Assembly: GCF_964199755.1 (NCBI RefSeq) | Contig: NC_133896.1 | Span: forward strand, 63,839,142-63,903,141 | DNA from: Larus michahellis | Taxonomy: Eukaryota; Chordata; Aves; Charadriiformes; Laridae | Reading direction: 5' to 3' | DNA length: 64,000 nucleotides | In this document: positions 49,283-62,900 of the stretch, one piece after another | How the letters are laid out: each line of letters starts with the position of its first letter | How positions within the stretch are numbered: the first letter of the stretch is position 1 | Translations under genes and position numbers: made by a program | The notes under the pieces: model-generated | The model's database searches: none | Told to the model about the DNA's origin: nothing | The model's input: only the letters and a program-made list of their open reading frames with translations

Positions 49283-52200
49283 TTCTTTTAAGCTCTGGGG
49301 TAACGGTTACACAAGAGGGGCCTCTGGAGGCTCGGGGCTCACGCTTCCTAGGTGCTGGGACGGGCGTCCGTGAGCAGGCCCCGTCTCCATCCCCACACAC
49401 ACCCCCAGGCTGGGCCTCTGCCTCCCTTCGCCGCCGGCCCACTGGGCACCCAGTCACCTCTGAAGAGCCGGAGCAGATCTTGGCTGCGGCTGGCAGGCGT
49501 CTGAGTTAGCCTTGGCCGGGATGGCGCGAGCGAGTGATTACGTGTGCCAGTGCTTATGCAATGTCTGAAACTTCCCTCCGCCCGTCTCTGTCCCCAGGAG
49601 GCTGGCAGGCGTTTTTGGCAGTCTCTGGGAGAGTTCGTCTTCTGCGCAGCACCCTGGCTCAATACAGCCAATTAATTAAATCATAGTGCTGCAAGTGAAA
49701 GCGGCTTTGTTTGAGCGTTAGCACTGTTTGAGGGATGTGGACTGGGAAGATGCTGTGCAGGGGTGCGAGTGTATGTGTTGGCTGGAGCGCCCTTCTGCTT
49801 TAATGCCAAAAACTCACGCTGCCTGGTGGGATTCATCTTGTAATTAATCTTTAAAGCAGGATGAAACTCCTCTTTTCCTTCAAATTCTCCCTCTCCTTCC
49901 TTCCCGTCATCTGTTGGCTTTTAATGTTTATGAAAGTAAAAAAAATAAGCCTTTTTTCTAACATAAAATAAGAGCCCAAGCTGTCTTGTTCTTTCTGTGT
50001 GTCTGAAAGGGTTTGCATATTACGTGCTTGTGCCAGGGCTCTTTCTTGGGTTTAAAGCAAGAATAAAGTGACTTGCCATTGATATCTCTCCTGCGGGTAG
50101 CCTTCTGCTGCTGCAGAATTGGTATTTGGAAAGGACGATAGGCCATGGAGGAGTTGCGCAGGCATGTGCAGTTTTGCTAACTAGGAGACATTGTAAAAGA
50201 GACTTGGAAATGTGTAACTGCTAAATGACTTCTTCTGAAGTTGCTCCCTCCACGTGGAAGCTCTCTTTTAATTCCCACACTCACCCCAAGCGTTCCCCTC
50301 GCCTGGGCTCATGGGGAATCTCCCATCAGCACTGAAATCAGCCATCTATTGGATGTGGTTTGTTTGGAAATTAAATGTGGACTCTGAAAATGATCACAAC
50401 ACTGTGTGCTTGTGAATCCTCAGTTTGTTGTAGGCATTTGCTTGTGCTTTGGCACGACTGCAGCTACCCTTCTGGTCCTGAGGAATGGATCTGTTTCAAA
50501 AGGGTAGGGAATAGGATAAGAAAGGATAGGATAGTTTACATGTGTGGGTGTTGTTGGGTGTTTGTGTTTTCAATCTCTTTGATTGAGAAACCCTGAAGTC
50601 CAATGCAAGCCTGCCAAATTTTTCCTCTGTGACCCTCTCCCTGCTCTCTATTGAGGTGCAGCTCTTGGGGCAATGGCAAGCGGTAGGGATTCCCTCTCCC
50701 AACCGGTGCTGGGGTGTCTGCAGCCCTCGCCAGCCCAGCTTGGGTGTGGGGAGGAAAGCTGACTCACTTGTGCAGTAGGGCTCAAGAACCCACCCTTAAA
50801 AATAAACTAAGGGAAAAGGTTTTCAGTGGGCTAGTGTTGTGGGATGTGCTGGCTACTTGAAGTTTATCAAGCGCTGTGTTTGGAGCTTGCTTGTGAGCGG
50901 GTGGGTTGTGTCTAATGCAAGCAACCTTTGGTTTTAAACGTTGATTCTTGAACTGTGTTCCCTAGCTGCCTTCCCGATAAGGATATCGAGTTATCTGGAA
51001 TATAGGAATGCAAAGCAGCATCAGCAGGTTTCCCAACTGCAGGTTTGTATCGAGTTTTACAGAATGTGCTGCTGCTCTAGTAAACAGCCTTGTTTTGCTG
51101 CAAGAAGGCCAAAGGAAACAATTATGATTGATTAGTTTAGCCTTATATAAATCATGGGCCAGAAAACCTCCCCAGATTGTTTCCTGTTTCAATTCCTGCA
51201 TATCTTTGTAGGAAAACCTCCAGTCTTCAATTAAGAATGGCTTGGGTCAAAGAATCCACACTGTTTCTTCATGATTGATTGTTCTCCCTATTTTAATATT
51301 GTGTCCCTTTATAACCATGATGAATGGATCTGGCTTCAGCTTGTAATTTTAGCTGCAAGCTGGTAGAGCCATTCTCTAAATCTTATTCCCTCTTTCAGTA
51401 CTTAAGAAAGTTCATGTTCTGCATTCGTTTTCTCTTTGACAAGTTGAATACATTGGTTTCTTCTTTTGTTATTCGCTTTTATTGTGAGGCAGGATTTCCA
51501 ACTCCGCAGTGATTCTTGTGATTCTCTTGACTTTCTCCAATTGTTCAACATCCTTTTTTTGGAATTTGGTGGTATAGGATTGGAGCCTGGCTGTGGCCAG
51601 TAGAAGCTGTATCTGCCATGAGCACGGAGAAAATGAATTCCTGCCTCACACTCCTCTGTCTTCTGAAGTTCTTAAACCCGTGTACTCTGGGTTGTGCAGG
51701 GGACACAGACTTGTGCAGCGGGTTGTGCAATTGGCATGAGGCTGTAGTACGAAGCTGTAGCTGGGGGTTGAGCTTTTCAGGGCGACTTCTTTTAAATATG
51801 AAGCCTCATTTAAGAAGCAAGTACAAACACACAAACAAAAAAACCCTATCAAAATAAAATAGGCAAAATTTCTGCAGTACCAATACCTCCCTGATGTTCT
51901 TTGGGTGTGTAAGCACTGGCTCCACTTGGATGGCCATGCGAGGGTCCCCAGCGCTGGGCTTCTACTGGGACTGCATGAGACCTCGATGCTCTGGCCAAGG
52001 GGCTCGACCTGGGGTGCAGCGAGGGGTCTCTCGTGCTCGTAGCGTAAGCAGATGTCTGCAGTCATTCCTCCCCGTGCCTTCCTTCATGCACCCAGCACTT
52101 GAGGTACCTGTCCTACAGACACTCCTTCAGCCACTTCCCTCCCAGGGTCCCAAGTCCTTTTTGTGATCTCTGCTTCTGATTGTCAGTCACCCGAGTGTGA

Positions 52201-52329
52201 CTTGGGGCCTTTTGTTTGCAGCAGTAAGATTTTTATTTTTATTTTTAACCTTCAGCTTTATTTAAAGTATGTTGCTTGTTTATGGCTGCTTACCAACTAC
52301 TCTGTGTTTTGGTTTTGTGACCTGACCTT

Positions 52330-52490
52330 TTTATTACTCGCTGCTCCTGCTGATGCTGCGTTATCTGCAAACTTCAGTGGTGGTGACTCTCAGGTCATTG
52401 ATAAAATATTAGAGTCTGGGGCCAAGAACTGATCCCTGTGGGAACCCAATGAAAACATGTGATGTCGTCAGCTGATTTGTGTTTCCCATC
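52330..52490 (-). mobile_element. Decayed CR1 reverse-transcriptase core fragment, minus strand
   Basis: On the minus strand the bases read GFPQGSVLGPRL, one stop, then YFINDL and, after a frame change, a FADN-like remnant. This is the CR1 RT signature GVPQGSVLGP-LFNIFINDL...FADD. It is only about 150 bp, broken by stop and shift. It comes from a more 5' part of the element than the other copies, so it is an independent insertion remnant. Confidence 0.75.
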
Positions 52491-55400
52491 TGGAGATTTC
52501 TTATTTCTTTATTGCGCTGAATGTGGCCTGTTGACTTCATGTCACTCTGGCTTTGTTTTGTGTAGCACAAAGTCAGTTGCCTTATGAGAGACAAGGTGTA
52601 TTAAGCTTTTAATGTTATTACAAAAAGAGAAAATTTGAGAAGCTAGATCATCAATTATTGTGAAATTATAAACATAAATTAGATTTCTCTCCTTTTTATT
52701 CTTGGACTCTAACTTCTCTCTCCCCTTCTCCATCTCTTCCCTTAGTCAGGAATGAACAGTAGGTAGGTTAACTTGCTGTTACCTTGGTTGCCTTGTTTAC
52801 ACTTAAATATTTTCATATTATTTTTTTCCAGTCCATCAGTATTGTCTCATACTGAAAATAGTTTCAAGAGCTCCTTAGAAGCTCTGTTTAGACTTTTCAG
52901 ATGGAGGTTTTCTAGGTCTGCTAATTAAAAGGGCCAGCTTTGAGTAGCTGTTGTTTTTATAGTCTCTTCCGTTATTGTTGGGATGAAAATCATTTCATTA
53001 CCATCCTGTGGGATGGCTGTATCATCTGTTCTCGTACAAAGAGCAGTAATTCAGAACCACCCCCTCCCAGGAATACTCAATTAAACATTTTGATCTTCCC
53101 CCTGCCCCCCAACTGCAGCCGAGCAATGGCCTGATCTATAATTGACATTCTTCTGGGTCCTGACAAACTCAGAAGCAATCTTTTTCCCCCTGAATTGTAT
53201 TTTCTATTAACTCTTTCTTGTTTTCTAGGTTCTGATTTATGTTAATTCTCATTAATTTTTCCATTCATCCAGTAGCCCAAATATGTAATACTTGTAAGTT
53301 TCCATGGTAAGCAAGGTTGTTTGCCCAGTGTGGCTTTCTCTTCCCCTGCCATTACGAGATGGCAGGATTTTTGGTTTTGGTTTTTAGGTATATGCTGAAA
53401 TGTTCATAAATGATTTACAATCAATATTGATGCTTTCTTGGTTAAAGACCTTCTCTCAGGTTCTCTTGATCCTGTTTTATGGGGCCAGCTTGAAGAGCTT
53501 GACCATCTCTTTAAGACTGCAGAGCATGGGCTGGAGGAAATGTTTGCTGCTGGAGAAGGGTAGGGCTCTGCTGCCTGGCGGCATGCTGGCACTGCTCCTG
53601 CAGCGACGGGCCTCCATTTCTCTGACTCAGGGACGCAGGAATCTAGTAGTGGCCCCTACCGAGTCTCCTTTCCTTCTTGAACCTGCCTTTCAGGTGGGGA
53701 AGAGTAAATGAGGGTAAGTCCAGAGCAGTTGCAAGACTGACCACTGATGGGCAGCTTTAAATGGCAAGGCACAAACGTCAGTTATGCTTGGCAAAAATAT
53801 GCAACTGGGGATGGAGGAAGTTCTTGCACAATCTTAATATGCTGCTTATCTGTTGTGGGTTTTTTTTATCCCTTCCCCAGTACTGTGACTTTCCCTCCTC
53901 CTCCCATTGCTTTACTTGTGCACCCGTGCTTTTCTGGCTCTGCTCCTCCAGGGTCTTTGCCTGCAGCCTGTGACTTCCTTCCTGATTCTGCTGATTGTCT
54001 TTATGTCCTGCAAGGTGATGAGTAGCTTACACCTTTCTTTCACCTGCTTGGGGGCAAAGATCTGCAAACAGAGGTCGGTACAGATGACGTAAGGGGGTGC
54101 TGTAAGTGGGGAGGGCTAGCCAAAGAAACTGAAATGCCTGTTTGCAGGTAAATGAAGGCAGTGCTGGGTGGAAAGTCTCCCCTGTATTATGAGGACTCGT
54201 GGAGAGAGAGAGCCAGCACACATGTTATTAAATGGGCTGTTCCACTAGTCCCTGCATCTCTGGGAAAAAGCATAGAGGAGAACTAAGCACACAACTTTGG
54301 TTTTTGTTTAAGACCTGGTCTTAGGATACAGATGTTTCCATCTACTGCTATTTTGGTTTCTGAACCGTAATCCAGTACTGCTCCTATTTTTACTTTTTTT
54401 TTTTTTTTTAATAAAGTTGACTGAAGTAATGTGTTCTGGCACTCTGACAAAGGACTTGTCATAGGAAATTGGAATACCAGCTCTCAAGTATGGGGTATCT
54501 TAAAATAATTTGTCTAGACGAATGCTGCGCATACTTTTGAATATATATTTATTTGATCTTGTTCACATCCCGTGTCCTTGTTTCCTTTCTCTCTACAGCT
54601 CTCAGTAGAGCTTCAAAACTGCTTTTGGTCTGCCTTTGACAAGTGTAAAAACCAAGTGACTCCCACCACTCTTGTGGTGACATAAAAGTGAAATGCATCT
54701 TTCCTCAGAGGGAGGGTGCCAAAGTACTAGTGCTAATGGAGGTACTGCTCCATGCACAATTAGGTGCCGAAATGATTTCTGTGGGTTCCTGTGTGAATTT
54801 CTGCAGAGTTAAGGCTACACAAGTGCAACGTGAGTGTTTTGAAGTGTCCATCTCATGGTGTGGAGGACTACTGGAGGCAGCTTCAAAATGCAAGGCTTTT
54901 TGCTGTGGGATGGGTTTGGGCAGGTCTGGCTGATCTAAAGCAGCTCTAGTGTCATGGCTTCAGGTACAAGGTACAGATGTTTTTCCTCAGTGTTGTCATC
55001 AACAGATACTATTGCTCTGATCTTCCTTAGCTTCCTGGGGCAGTAGCTGTTTTGACATGAAGCGTGCTGCAAAGTTGAAAGCTGCAGACGTTTTGACAGT
55101 TTGGGACAGGAAGGCTTTGGTTATACCTGCTGTTGGCGAAGTATCATCTCTGTGAGTATCCACAGCGTTTGGGCTCAGTGCAAGTTTATGGGAAGGATGA
55201 GAGGTATGTCAGATGTTTCTACTGAAAGCAAGGTATAGGACTTATTTACTGGGAAGGGGTTCTTTAATGTAGTCGTTTGTTCCACTATCTGGCGAGATCA
55301 CATGCTGGAACAGGATTTGACATCAAACGGACTTTTTTAGTGCATGGTACTTAATGCGTACAACGCTCTGTGACAGCAGCACTGAACACAAAGTCCTGCC

Positions 55401-56844
55401 AGTGTTGTTCCTCTTTCTGCTCTGATAGTAGATATTTGTCTGATAGAGGGGGCAGCAGTTTCTGCCGGGCAGGGTCTAAAACCCGTGGCAGCTGAGGTCA
55501 CCGCTAGCCAAAGGCTGCTGATCCTTGAGCTCTGAATCAGGCAGGGGAGTTCATCTATCGGTTAAGGTGATATGACCTGTGGATTTCTTCACATTTGTTT
55601 TTGCAAAACCACTCTTATGTTTTTTTTCTCCTTCCCTTGTGCTCAAGCACCCGTCTCTTGAGTTCAGGGAGCGGTTATACGTGTGTGGTGTGTTTTTTCT
55701 TTTTAAAACTTCGCATGCATCTGCAATTTTGCCCATTATGTCTATGAATACTAGGCAGCATTTACAAAAGCTAATTCATATTTTCCATAATCAACTCAGG
55801 GAGTCTGCGTTTAGGCACTTGAAGAGGTAGTCTGACTTCAAAAATTAAAAGCACTTAAACCTTTAGGAGCTTAAGTTTGTGTCCTTTGTTTTCAAGCCTC
55901 AGCTTCCATGCTTCTGCTCTTAAAAACAAATGAACAAAAAACCCAGCAGGACCACTCCCCGGTGCTAAAAATGAATCTATACAACAAAGCCTGCTAACTC
56001 TTTAGTAAAATAAAATGCCCAATCTCTCCTTAAGCTGCCAGTACTAATAGTAAAGCCTTACTTATTTTATAATAACCAGACAGCTTTAATTAAAGAGCTG
56101 AATTTTGACGGGTGGTGTGTAGGTTTGCAGCCAGCATCAGGAAGAAGAAGGAATGAGTGCTCCTGCAAGCTGGAACCTTGCCATTTAAACTTTGCAGCCA
56201 TTAAAGAAGTAACGTTGTTGAAGAAGAAAGTAACGATTTTTATTTTAAATGTCAAGTGTCCTGTCAGTCAGGAGTGGCGAGGCAGAGCGTGCAGTGAGCG
56301 TTGCTGATGGAGCAGAAGTTGTTGTTTCCTACCTACACTGCTCAGACTAATTAAAGATCCTCCTTTGAAGGATACTGGTTTGGTCCTCAGGGAGGAGGTT
56401 GTTGCAAACGCTTTAAACACGAAACAGCTGAGCTGGAGAGCATCTGCGTTCTGCAAGGGGCCCCCTGCGCTAAGGGGAACCTAGAGGAGAAATTACAGTT
56501 TTGCTGGGCTCTCCTAACGGCACCCCGGCACAGCGTGCCCGCCGGGACGGTTATGTTTCTGGGAGGTTGTGGCAGTGGGCAGAGGCTGGCAGCTTCAAGT
56601 GTTGCTTAACGTGTGGGGACTGTGATGAGACCTTGCAGGGTGAGCAGATGAGCGAACTGCCGCTGGCCTGCAGGGCAGGTTACAGCATCTCTGTTTTAAG
56701 TAACGGTCCCTGAATTGCGTGGTGCTAGTCATCCTTGAGGGGAGGGCTTTGTCTCCTTTTAGGCCAGCTGGACAGTCCCTGTGACTTCTGACATATCTCC
56801 CTGGTTATCCTTTCCTCCTTCCTGTTATATCCATAAAGTCATCT
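52491..56844. other. Intron segment without recognised genes
   Basis: Unique-looking DNA with a T-run at 54397-54410. AT-rich, homeobox-site-like stretches (for example TTTAATTAAAG near 56085) occur. No exon or transposon was recognised. Confidence 0.5.
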
Positions 56845-56903
56845 GGGAGCTGGACTTGATGATTCTTATGGGTCCTTTCTAACTTGAGATATTCTGTGAT
56901 CTC
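56845..56903 (+). mobile_element. CR1 3' tail fragment, plus strand
   Basis: GAGCTGGACTTGATGATTCT, TATGGGTCCTTTCTAACTTG and ATATTCTGTGAT match the last 55-60 bp of one CR1 subfamily (a tail also carried by some avian SINEs). No tRNA-like head precedes it, so I call it a CR1 tail. Confidence 0.8.
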
Positions 56904-59900
56904 TAAAATGGGTGCAAGACTAATGGATTCTGTTTAAAACCCAGGAATCATGTGGGCTGTGCCCTTTACAAAGGTCTTACCTGTGCTCATTGACAAGGGA
57001 TGCTCTTACATGAAGACTGAGATGAATTTTCCTTGCTTTTCTCCTGTCCCATTTACATGGTGAGGGAAGATGATAAATGAAACCAAGTGCAGTGTGCCCA
57101 AACGTTGTGAAACGCTCCTCTAATGTTTAGATCAATCTGCATGCATTGAAGAAACCCGAGTAACTGTTTTCTTTCAGAAGTGGCAATAAGTTAAACCAGC
57201 TGTGCAACAACAAAATGTGTTATCCCTGCTGCTGAGCACTTGGGCAGCACACAAGACCATAAATGCCCACTGGTGAATTGTAAAATATGTACACAAAGGT
57301 TTCAACTTGGCTGAAAACTTTCTTTCACTGCTTATTTTTTGGCTAAACGCTCAGCAGTTACCCAGAAGACACTAGTTAGATGTAAAACTTGCGGTAAATG
57401 CAAGTTCCTCCAAAGAGCTTGTAGGTGTACCTGGGGCGTAACCCAGCAAATTAATATTATCTCACAACAAATATTTATGACTGGGATTGCATGTGTATAG
57501 CATAGCTGGGGGAAAAAAAACAACCCAGACAACTGCATCTGTTCCTTTCTTCACTGGATAGTTTTTAATAACATAACTGGTCTCTCTAAGTATCTCGCCT
57601 GGGTGCCAAAAATCATCAGAGACACCAATGACTCGCTAAGTTTTGGAAGGTGAGCTCCCCTCTCTGTCTAGGGTGAGTCACGCTGGCCGGAGGTGGTGGG
57701 GAGAGGCTCACCCCTACTTCTGGTGGTTTGGAGGCTCGTGAAAGGCAGACCTGTCAGTCAGGCTTGTCTTGCAGCCTCTGCAGTCACTGGAGGTAAAGAA
57801 TTGTGACCCTGCTGCTCAGTGGGTGAAAAGAAGGGCATGGGGAGAAGTGATGGAGAGTTTCAGTCTTCTGCGGCTCTGCCGCTCAAGCTGGCAGCCCAAA
57901 AGCTGACTTATGAGACAAATGAACTGCATACCAGGGAGCCTGGTGTAAGAGGCAAAAAAAATAAGAGGGGAAAAAAAAATAGCTGAGACAAAAGAATGAA
58001 TGCATCTGACCTGAGAGCATAATCCAGATGCTTGCTTGCAACACAAAATTAATAATGTATTTTGAGATCTCAGCCAGGGACCCAGATGGGGGGAGCCTTG
58101 TTGAAGGGCTTCCAGCTCGCTGACTCACTGCTCTGGTGCTCTGGCCCCTGTGACTCACTCCTCTCTGACTTTGGCTCTTCTGGGGAGAGGGTGGGAAATA
58201 GCAAAACATGTGCCCAGCCTGTTGAAAAGTTAGACTAGATCCAAGAACTATGCAGTGGGGGAAGGGCAGGGGAATGTGAGAAGGACTTTCCTATTTTATA
58301 TGACTCCCAAGAGGCTTGGGCTAGGAATAAACAATAGCATCCTTCTCTCTGCTTGCAGACAGTGGCGATCAAGAAAAACTGAACTTCAGGGGTGTTTCTC
58401 ACCCTTGCCTCAAGTGCAAAAGGGCTTTTTCTTTTTCTTTTTTTTTTTTTCTTTCAACCCATCTTTACTTCTAGTTATTATAGAGTTTAATTCTATTATT
58501 ATCTTTTTAAATACAAAATGCTTGGAAGGGATGTTAAGGAACGTGAAATAATATTTTGGAATGCAGAAAGACAAAGCAGTAAACATGGTTCTTGAAAAAT
58601 CCCCCCAGTTACTTAAAAATAAATACATCTCTTCTTTGCTGGTTGTGCGCTGGAAATACTTGAGTGTTTGCAATGGAAGTGTGGGCATGCATGTGTGCAT
58701 AATGGGGTGGATTATAAGATTTGCTCAGCATGAACTTCAGCGTTTCCAACTGTGTAACCTGAGCAAGTTGGGAAGATGTGCAGATTTAATTACCATGTAA
58801 ATCTATTAGCTCTGAGTTTCTTGGCATTTGTTTTGCTGATGACACAACCTGAATGTTATTCACTTAGTGGATTTTTTTAATCCGTCCAAATTTTTTTTTT
58901 AATGCTTAAAATGAGTAATTGCTGGTGTGAGACTCCAGACGATCATATCTGCTGTTATGGTGGATCTCTTTGCTGTTTTCAAATACCAATTTCATGTTAC
59001 ACTCCATATACTCCGGCAAATGAGGTAATTTCAGTGTAGTTAATGACTAGACAGTAAAGAATTTTGTAGTAGAGTAATATAATTGAGCAACTATTTCTCT
59101 GCATCTTGGTTTTGATTTTTACACTGTAGAAGATAAACACCTAGAAATCTCAGGTTCCCCCTCTTTGCCCTTGGCAGGTTCATAAGGCAGGGTGGGGTAA
59201 ATCTCTTCTGTGTTATCAGCATGTTTTAGGCGTGACTTGGGGGACTGTTTACAGTCCGCAGTCTCTCTGTTCTCTGCTATGGCTGCATCTAAAACTTTTT
59301 TTCCTGCCATCAGAAAGCTCTTCTAGCTATTTTGGTCCTTCACCAGGCTGAGAGGGAGGATCTCTGTGTCCTTTTTAAGAGTAAGAATTTAGATGTGCCT
59401 GCAATTGCCTGCTCAATACTGTGGTCTGTCCAAGAGGTCTCTTCAGCAAGTTAGATTTCAGCTATTTCAGGTGTAGTAGCATTAATTTTTTTGAATATTT
59501 GCTGCCAAATATAGTTGGCCGTGTCCCCCTCCCCAGTTAATGCATACCAAAGGTAAGCACCCTGATATATCAAACTGTACAGGCTGCAGCCTTCTGCTCT
59601 TTCACTCTTTCTCCCTGTGGGGATGTTGGTGAATGACTCTACGGGGTTGGTCTTGTCTCTCTTTCAGCCCCCACCTTTGGAATCAATCTTATGGAAAAAT
59701 ACTCTATTGCTGCCAGGCTGTCCTTCATTTCTCTTCCTTGCAAAAGCAGTGCAACAGGAGCTTGGATCTGTGCCTTGTAATAGCGAGGTATCAGTGCACC
59801 CCATGCCAGCAGAGGAGCTCTTCTGTTCCCTGCAGGTCATATGTGAGTGAATTGCGGAGGTGAGGCTAGAGGGGCTCCATCGGTAGCTCTTCTCAAACTT

Positions 59901-62900
59901 GACAAAGATGAGTACCATGCGATACAAGCCGTCACTGAGTTTGGAGAAGAATGAGTGGTGGCCAGTTTCCCTGCTGCAAACATAAAGTATTTCTAGAAAG
60001 AGAAGAGGTTGAGAGAGGTGAAGTACCTGAAACTGCAGAATTTGTGTTTGAATCTCTGAAAATTAACTGATGCCTAAGTGTCAATGAGTACTGAGAACAG
60101 TTGTCTTAGTTGTTGGAAGCTGGTGCACACTGACACCTCCAGTCCATCACCAATGAACTTGCAACAGGAAAATCAACAGCACCACCAGGAACACATCTGT
60201 GAAGAAAATGCCTGCTTTGAGGAAGTTTTTTAACCTGTGCCTTGGGGTTTAACCTTGGGGTTGGACATGCAGAAAGTCATGGACTTCTCTGCTGCATTGT
60301 CATCATTGGTAGGCTTGTGTGTGCAGTCCTCCATGAGCAGCATCTCTAGACACGGTTCTTCATTAGCTAAAAAGGACAGGTCTCTGCTCCAAGACCCTGT
60401 GTGTAGATGCTGCACTTGCAAACCCAGGCAGAGCTGGTAGCAAGATGTGTGGTGCCTTTTACAGCTCTTTCCATGCGGTCAAGTCTAGAGCTCAACCCAT
60501 GAAGGCTGACCAGCCTTCATGGCACGTATGTGCCATCCTTAACAACTGGCGTCTTGCGTGGATGCCCCAGAGCTTGAAGCCTTTTGTTAACAGCTGTCAC
60601 TCCTGCTCAGACCTCCTCAGCTACCGTATAAACAGCTGCCAGATGTCTGTGAAATGTGTGCTTCATTCCTTGAAGAGGAGATGGTATCTCCATGTAGCCA
60701 CGCTTCTTGATCCGTTTGATGCCATTCACTCAAAATGCTGCTATCTTTTGCGGTATTTTGTGTTTTATCTCCTATGCACCTTTGTTTATGCAAACCACAA
60801 AAGAGCTGCTAAAGAAATTATTTCCTCTTCTCCCTCTTATCTTAATGTGAGAAGAAATTGCTGGGGGTGGGGGTGAAGGAGGGGGCAAATTCATGCCTGT
60901 GGTGCACGTTTACTTCCCCATGGATGGGGGCTGGTTTGTGGTCTCCCCTTTCTCCCCTCTTTCCTCATCTTCTCCAGGAGCACTGCCTTGTATATTACAT
61001 GGACTCTTGATTCTTTGATACAGAAGTAAGGGTGCAATCCTTGCTCCCCACCCCCCATTATTGCTGATGAAGCCTTACAAGAGATAAATATCAGTCAGTT
61101 TTGTAGCTACAGGTAGATGGTGGGCTTAATTTTTATCCCATGAGTGCCTGTTAGGTAGAAGGGATGCTTCCACCTTGGCAGTTCCTCTTGTGGAGGGAGG
61201 ATTGATCCCTCCAGACCTCAGGGCAAGCCAGGAAGGAGAATATCTTGAATTCCCAGGAGGTTCTCACCTTGGCATGTTGCCTGTAGGCTGCCTTGCGCAT
61301 GGCTGCTTGGAGAGCGGAGTTTGCTTTGCAGCACCTGGCTGATGAGCTGGGTGCCGGTGCTGGGGTGTGCCATGGTGCTGCCACTGCAGGTCCCCTCTGG
61401 GGGGGTGGGGGTCTGTTGGAAAGGGTGGGTTGTGCTGCTGCAGTCAGTGTGTGGGACTTGGAGCTGGCGCAGCACGCTTTCCAGGCTCAGCAAAACCTGT
61501 CACTTGTTTAATAATTTAAATATATTTATGAAGTGTCATTTGGGGCTCTTGATTTCTCTTCATTCCTTTTTTCAGTGAATTCTTAGAAAGCCAGTTTTCT
61601 GAACGTGACTGTTTCATTTTTAGTCACGATAACGTGGCGTCTCTAGACAACTGGTGCTAGTGCTGCTCTCGTCTGGTTTCAGGTCATCTGGTGGAGAAGT
61701 CAACACTGCCATGCACCTAGCAAAACCTGAGTCTCTGTTTTACTTCAGAGATGTTCATTTCATCAGACAAGAAAGAAAAAAACCCTAACTTGCCCCTTAG
61801 GCAGAGCTGAAGAAAAGGGCCTTTGTCTGGCCGGAACAGGCAGATGCTGTGGAGAGCTGCAGCCCGCGGCCAGCTGGTCTGCAGCCAAAGACTACTTTCG
61901 AAGAGCTATCCAAAATCCACTGCACGCCCGGATATAAGAGCTCTCCCCTGTTTGCTTACCGCGGGGTGATGTCTGTAGGTGTTTTGTGTTCCCCAAAAGC
62001 ACCCGGGTTATAAGCAGGAGCAAACATCCAACCATGTTGGTGGTGAAATTCTATGGGGCTGCAACTTAACTTTCTCCCTGTGAACAAGAGCGCTGCTGTT
62101 TTGTTTGTCTTTTCAGTGTTCTGGGGGAAAGGGAAGCGGAAGATAAGGTTACATCTGTCCTAAATCCATGCCTTTTTACAGAGGTTAAAATCCCAGCTGA
62201 ACACCTCTCTTTGCTATGTAGGGAGAATAGTTTAATAATTCAAGCGGACTCCTTGTACCAACACATGTCCGCAATTAGTGCTGTGGCTGCCAGTGGGGTG
62301 TGAGGACAGTAGGGAGCTGGCAGCAGGGCTGTCTACGGACATATTAAAAACAAACAAAACAAAACAAAAAAGAAGAAAAAGAGGTACTTTTTCTTGCAAG
62401 TACTCTTTTCTCTGTCTCTTTTTTTTTTTTTTTTAAGGTGAGCTCTCTGTGTGAAAGATGCCAAGCTGAAAGCCACAGACAAAGAATTTCTTTCTTTTCC
62501 AAGCAAATATATATTCAGGTTGTAAGTGTAAAATTCTCAGTTTCCTCCCTAAATTGCTCTTTCCTGTTCCTGAGTGCAGGGGTGGTTCCTGCCATATCAG
62601 AATTGAGGGTTATTCTGTGGCTTTCCAGCTCTGGAAGCAGCTGATGACCACTAAAGTGCGTGCGGAAGCGGAGAGGGGAGCACAGAGAGGAGCAAGAGGA
62701 AGAGGAGGGTTGGCAAGGGGAGGACGTGCTTTGAAAAGACAGCTTGAAGTGTAGGTGGAAGTTTCGAGGAGATGGAGGCCTTACTGCTCCCAGATGGCTT
62801 CTGCTGTAACTGCTGCTCAGGTGCCCTTTCCTTTTTAATTCTCGAGGCAAATGGAGCTGCTTTCAATGAGATAATTGTTTGCTTAAGGGAAAAAAAAATA

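Larger units (their letters stand above)
47859..52329. other. Intron segment with microsatellite and CpG-enriched patch
   Basis: It contains a (CA)7(TA)7 microsatellite (48515-48542), a CpG-enriched patch (about 49085-49540), a 17-C run (49266-49282), and two TGATTGATT motifs (51125-51133 and 51272-51280). No exon was recognised. Confidence 0.5.

Noticed and set aside
53400..53430. MFINDLQS peptide resembling the CR1 RT FINDL motif
   Set aside because: No PQGSVLGP upstream or FADD downstream in any frame; probably coincidence.
60445..60876. 143-codon plus-strand frame
   Set aside because: No family resemblance and ordinary composition; fits chance in a long intron.
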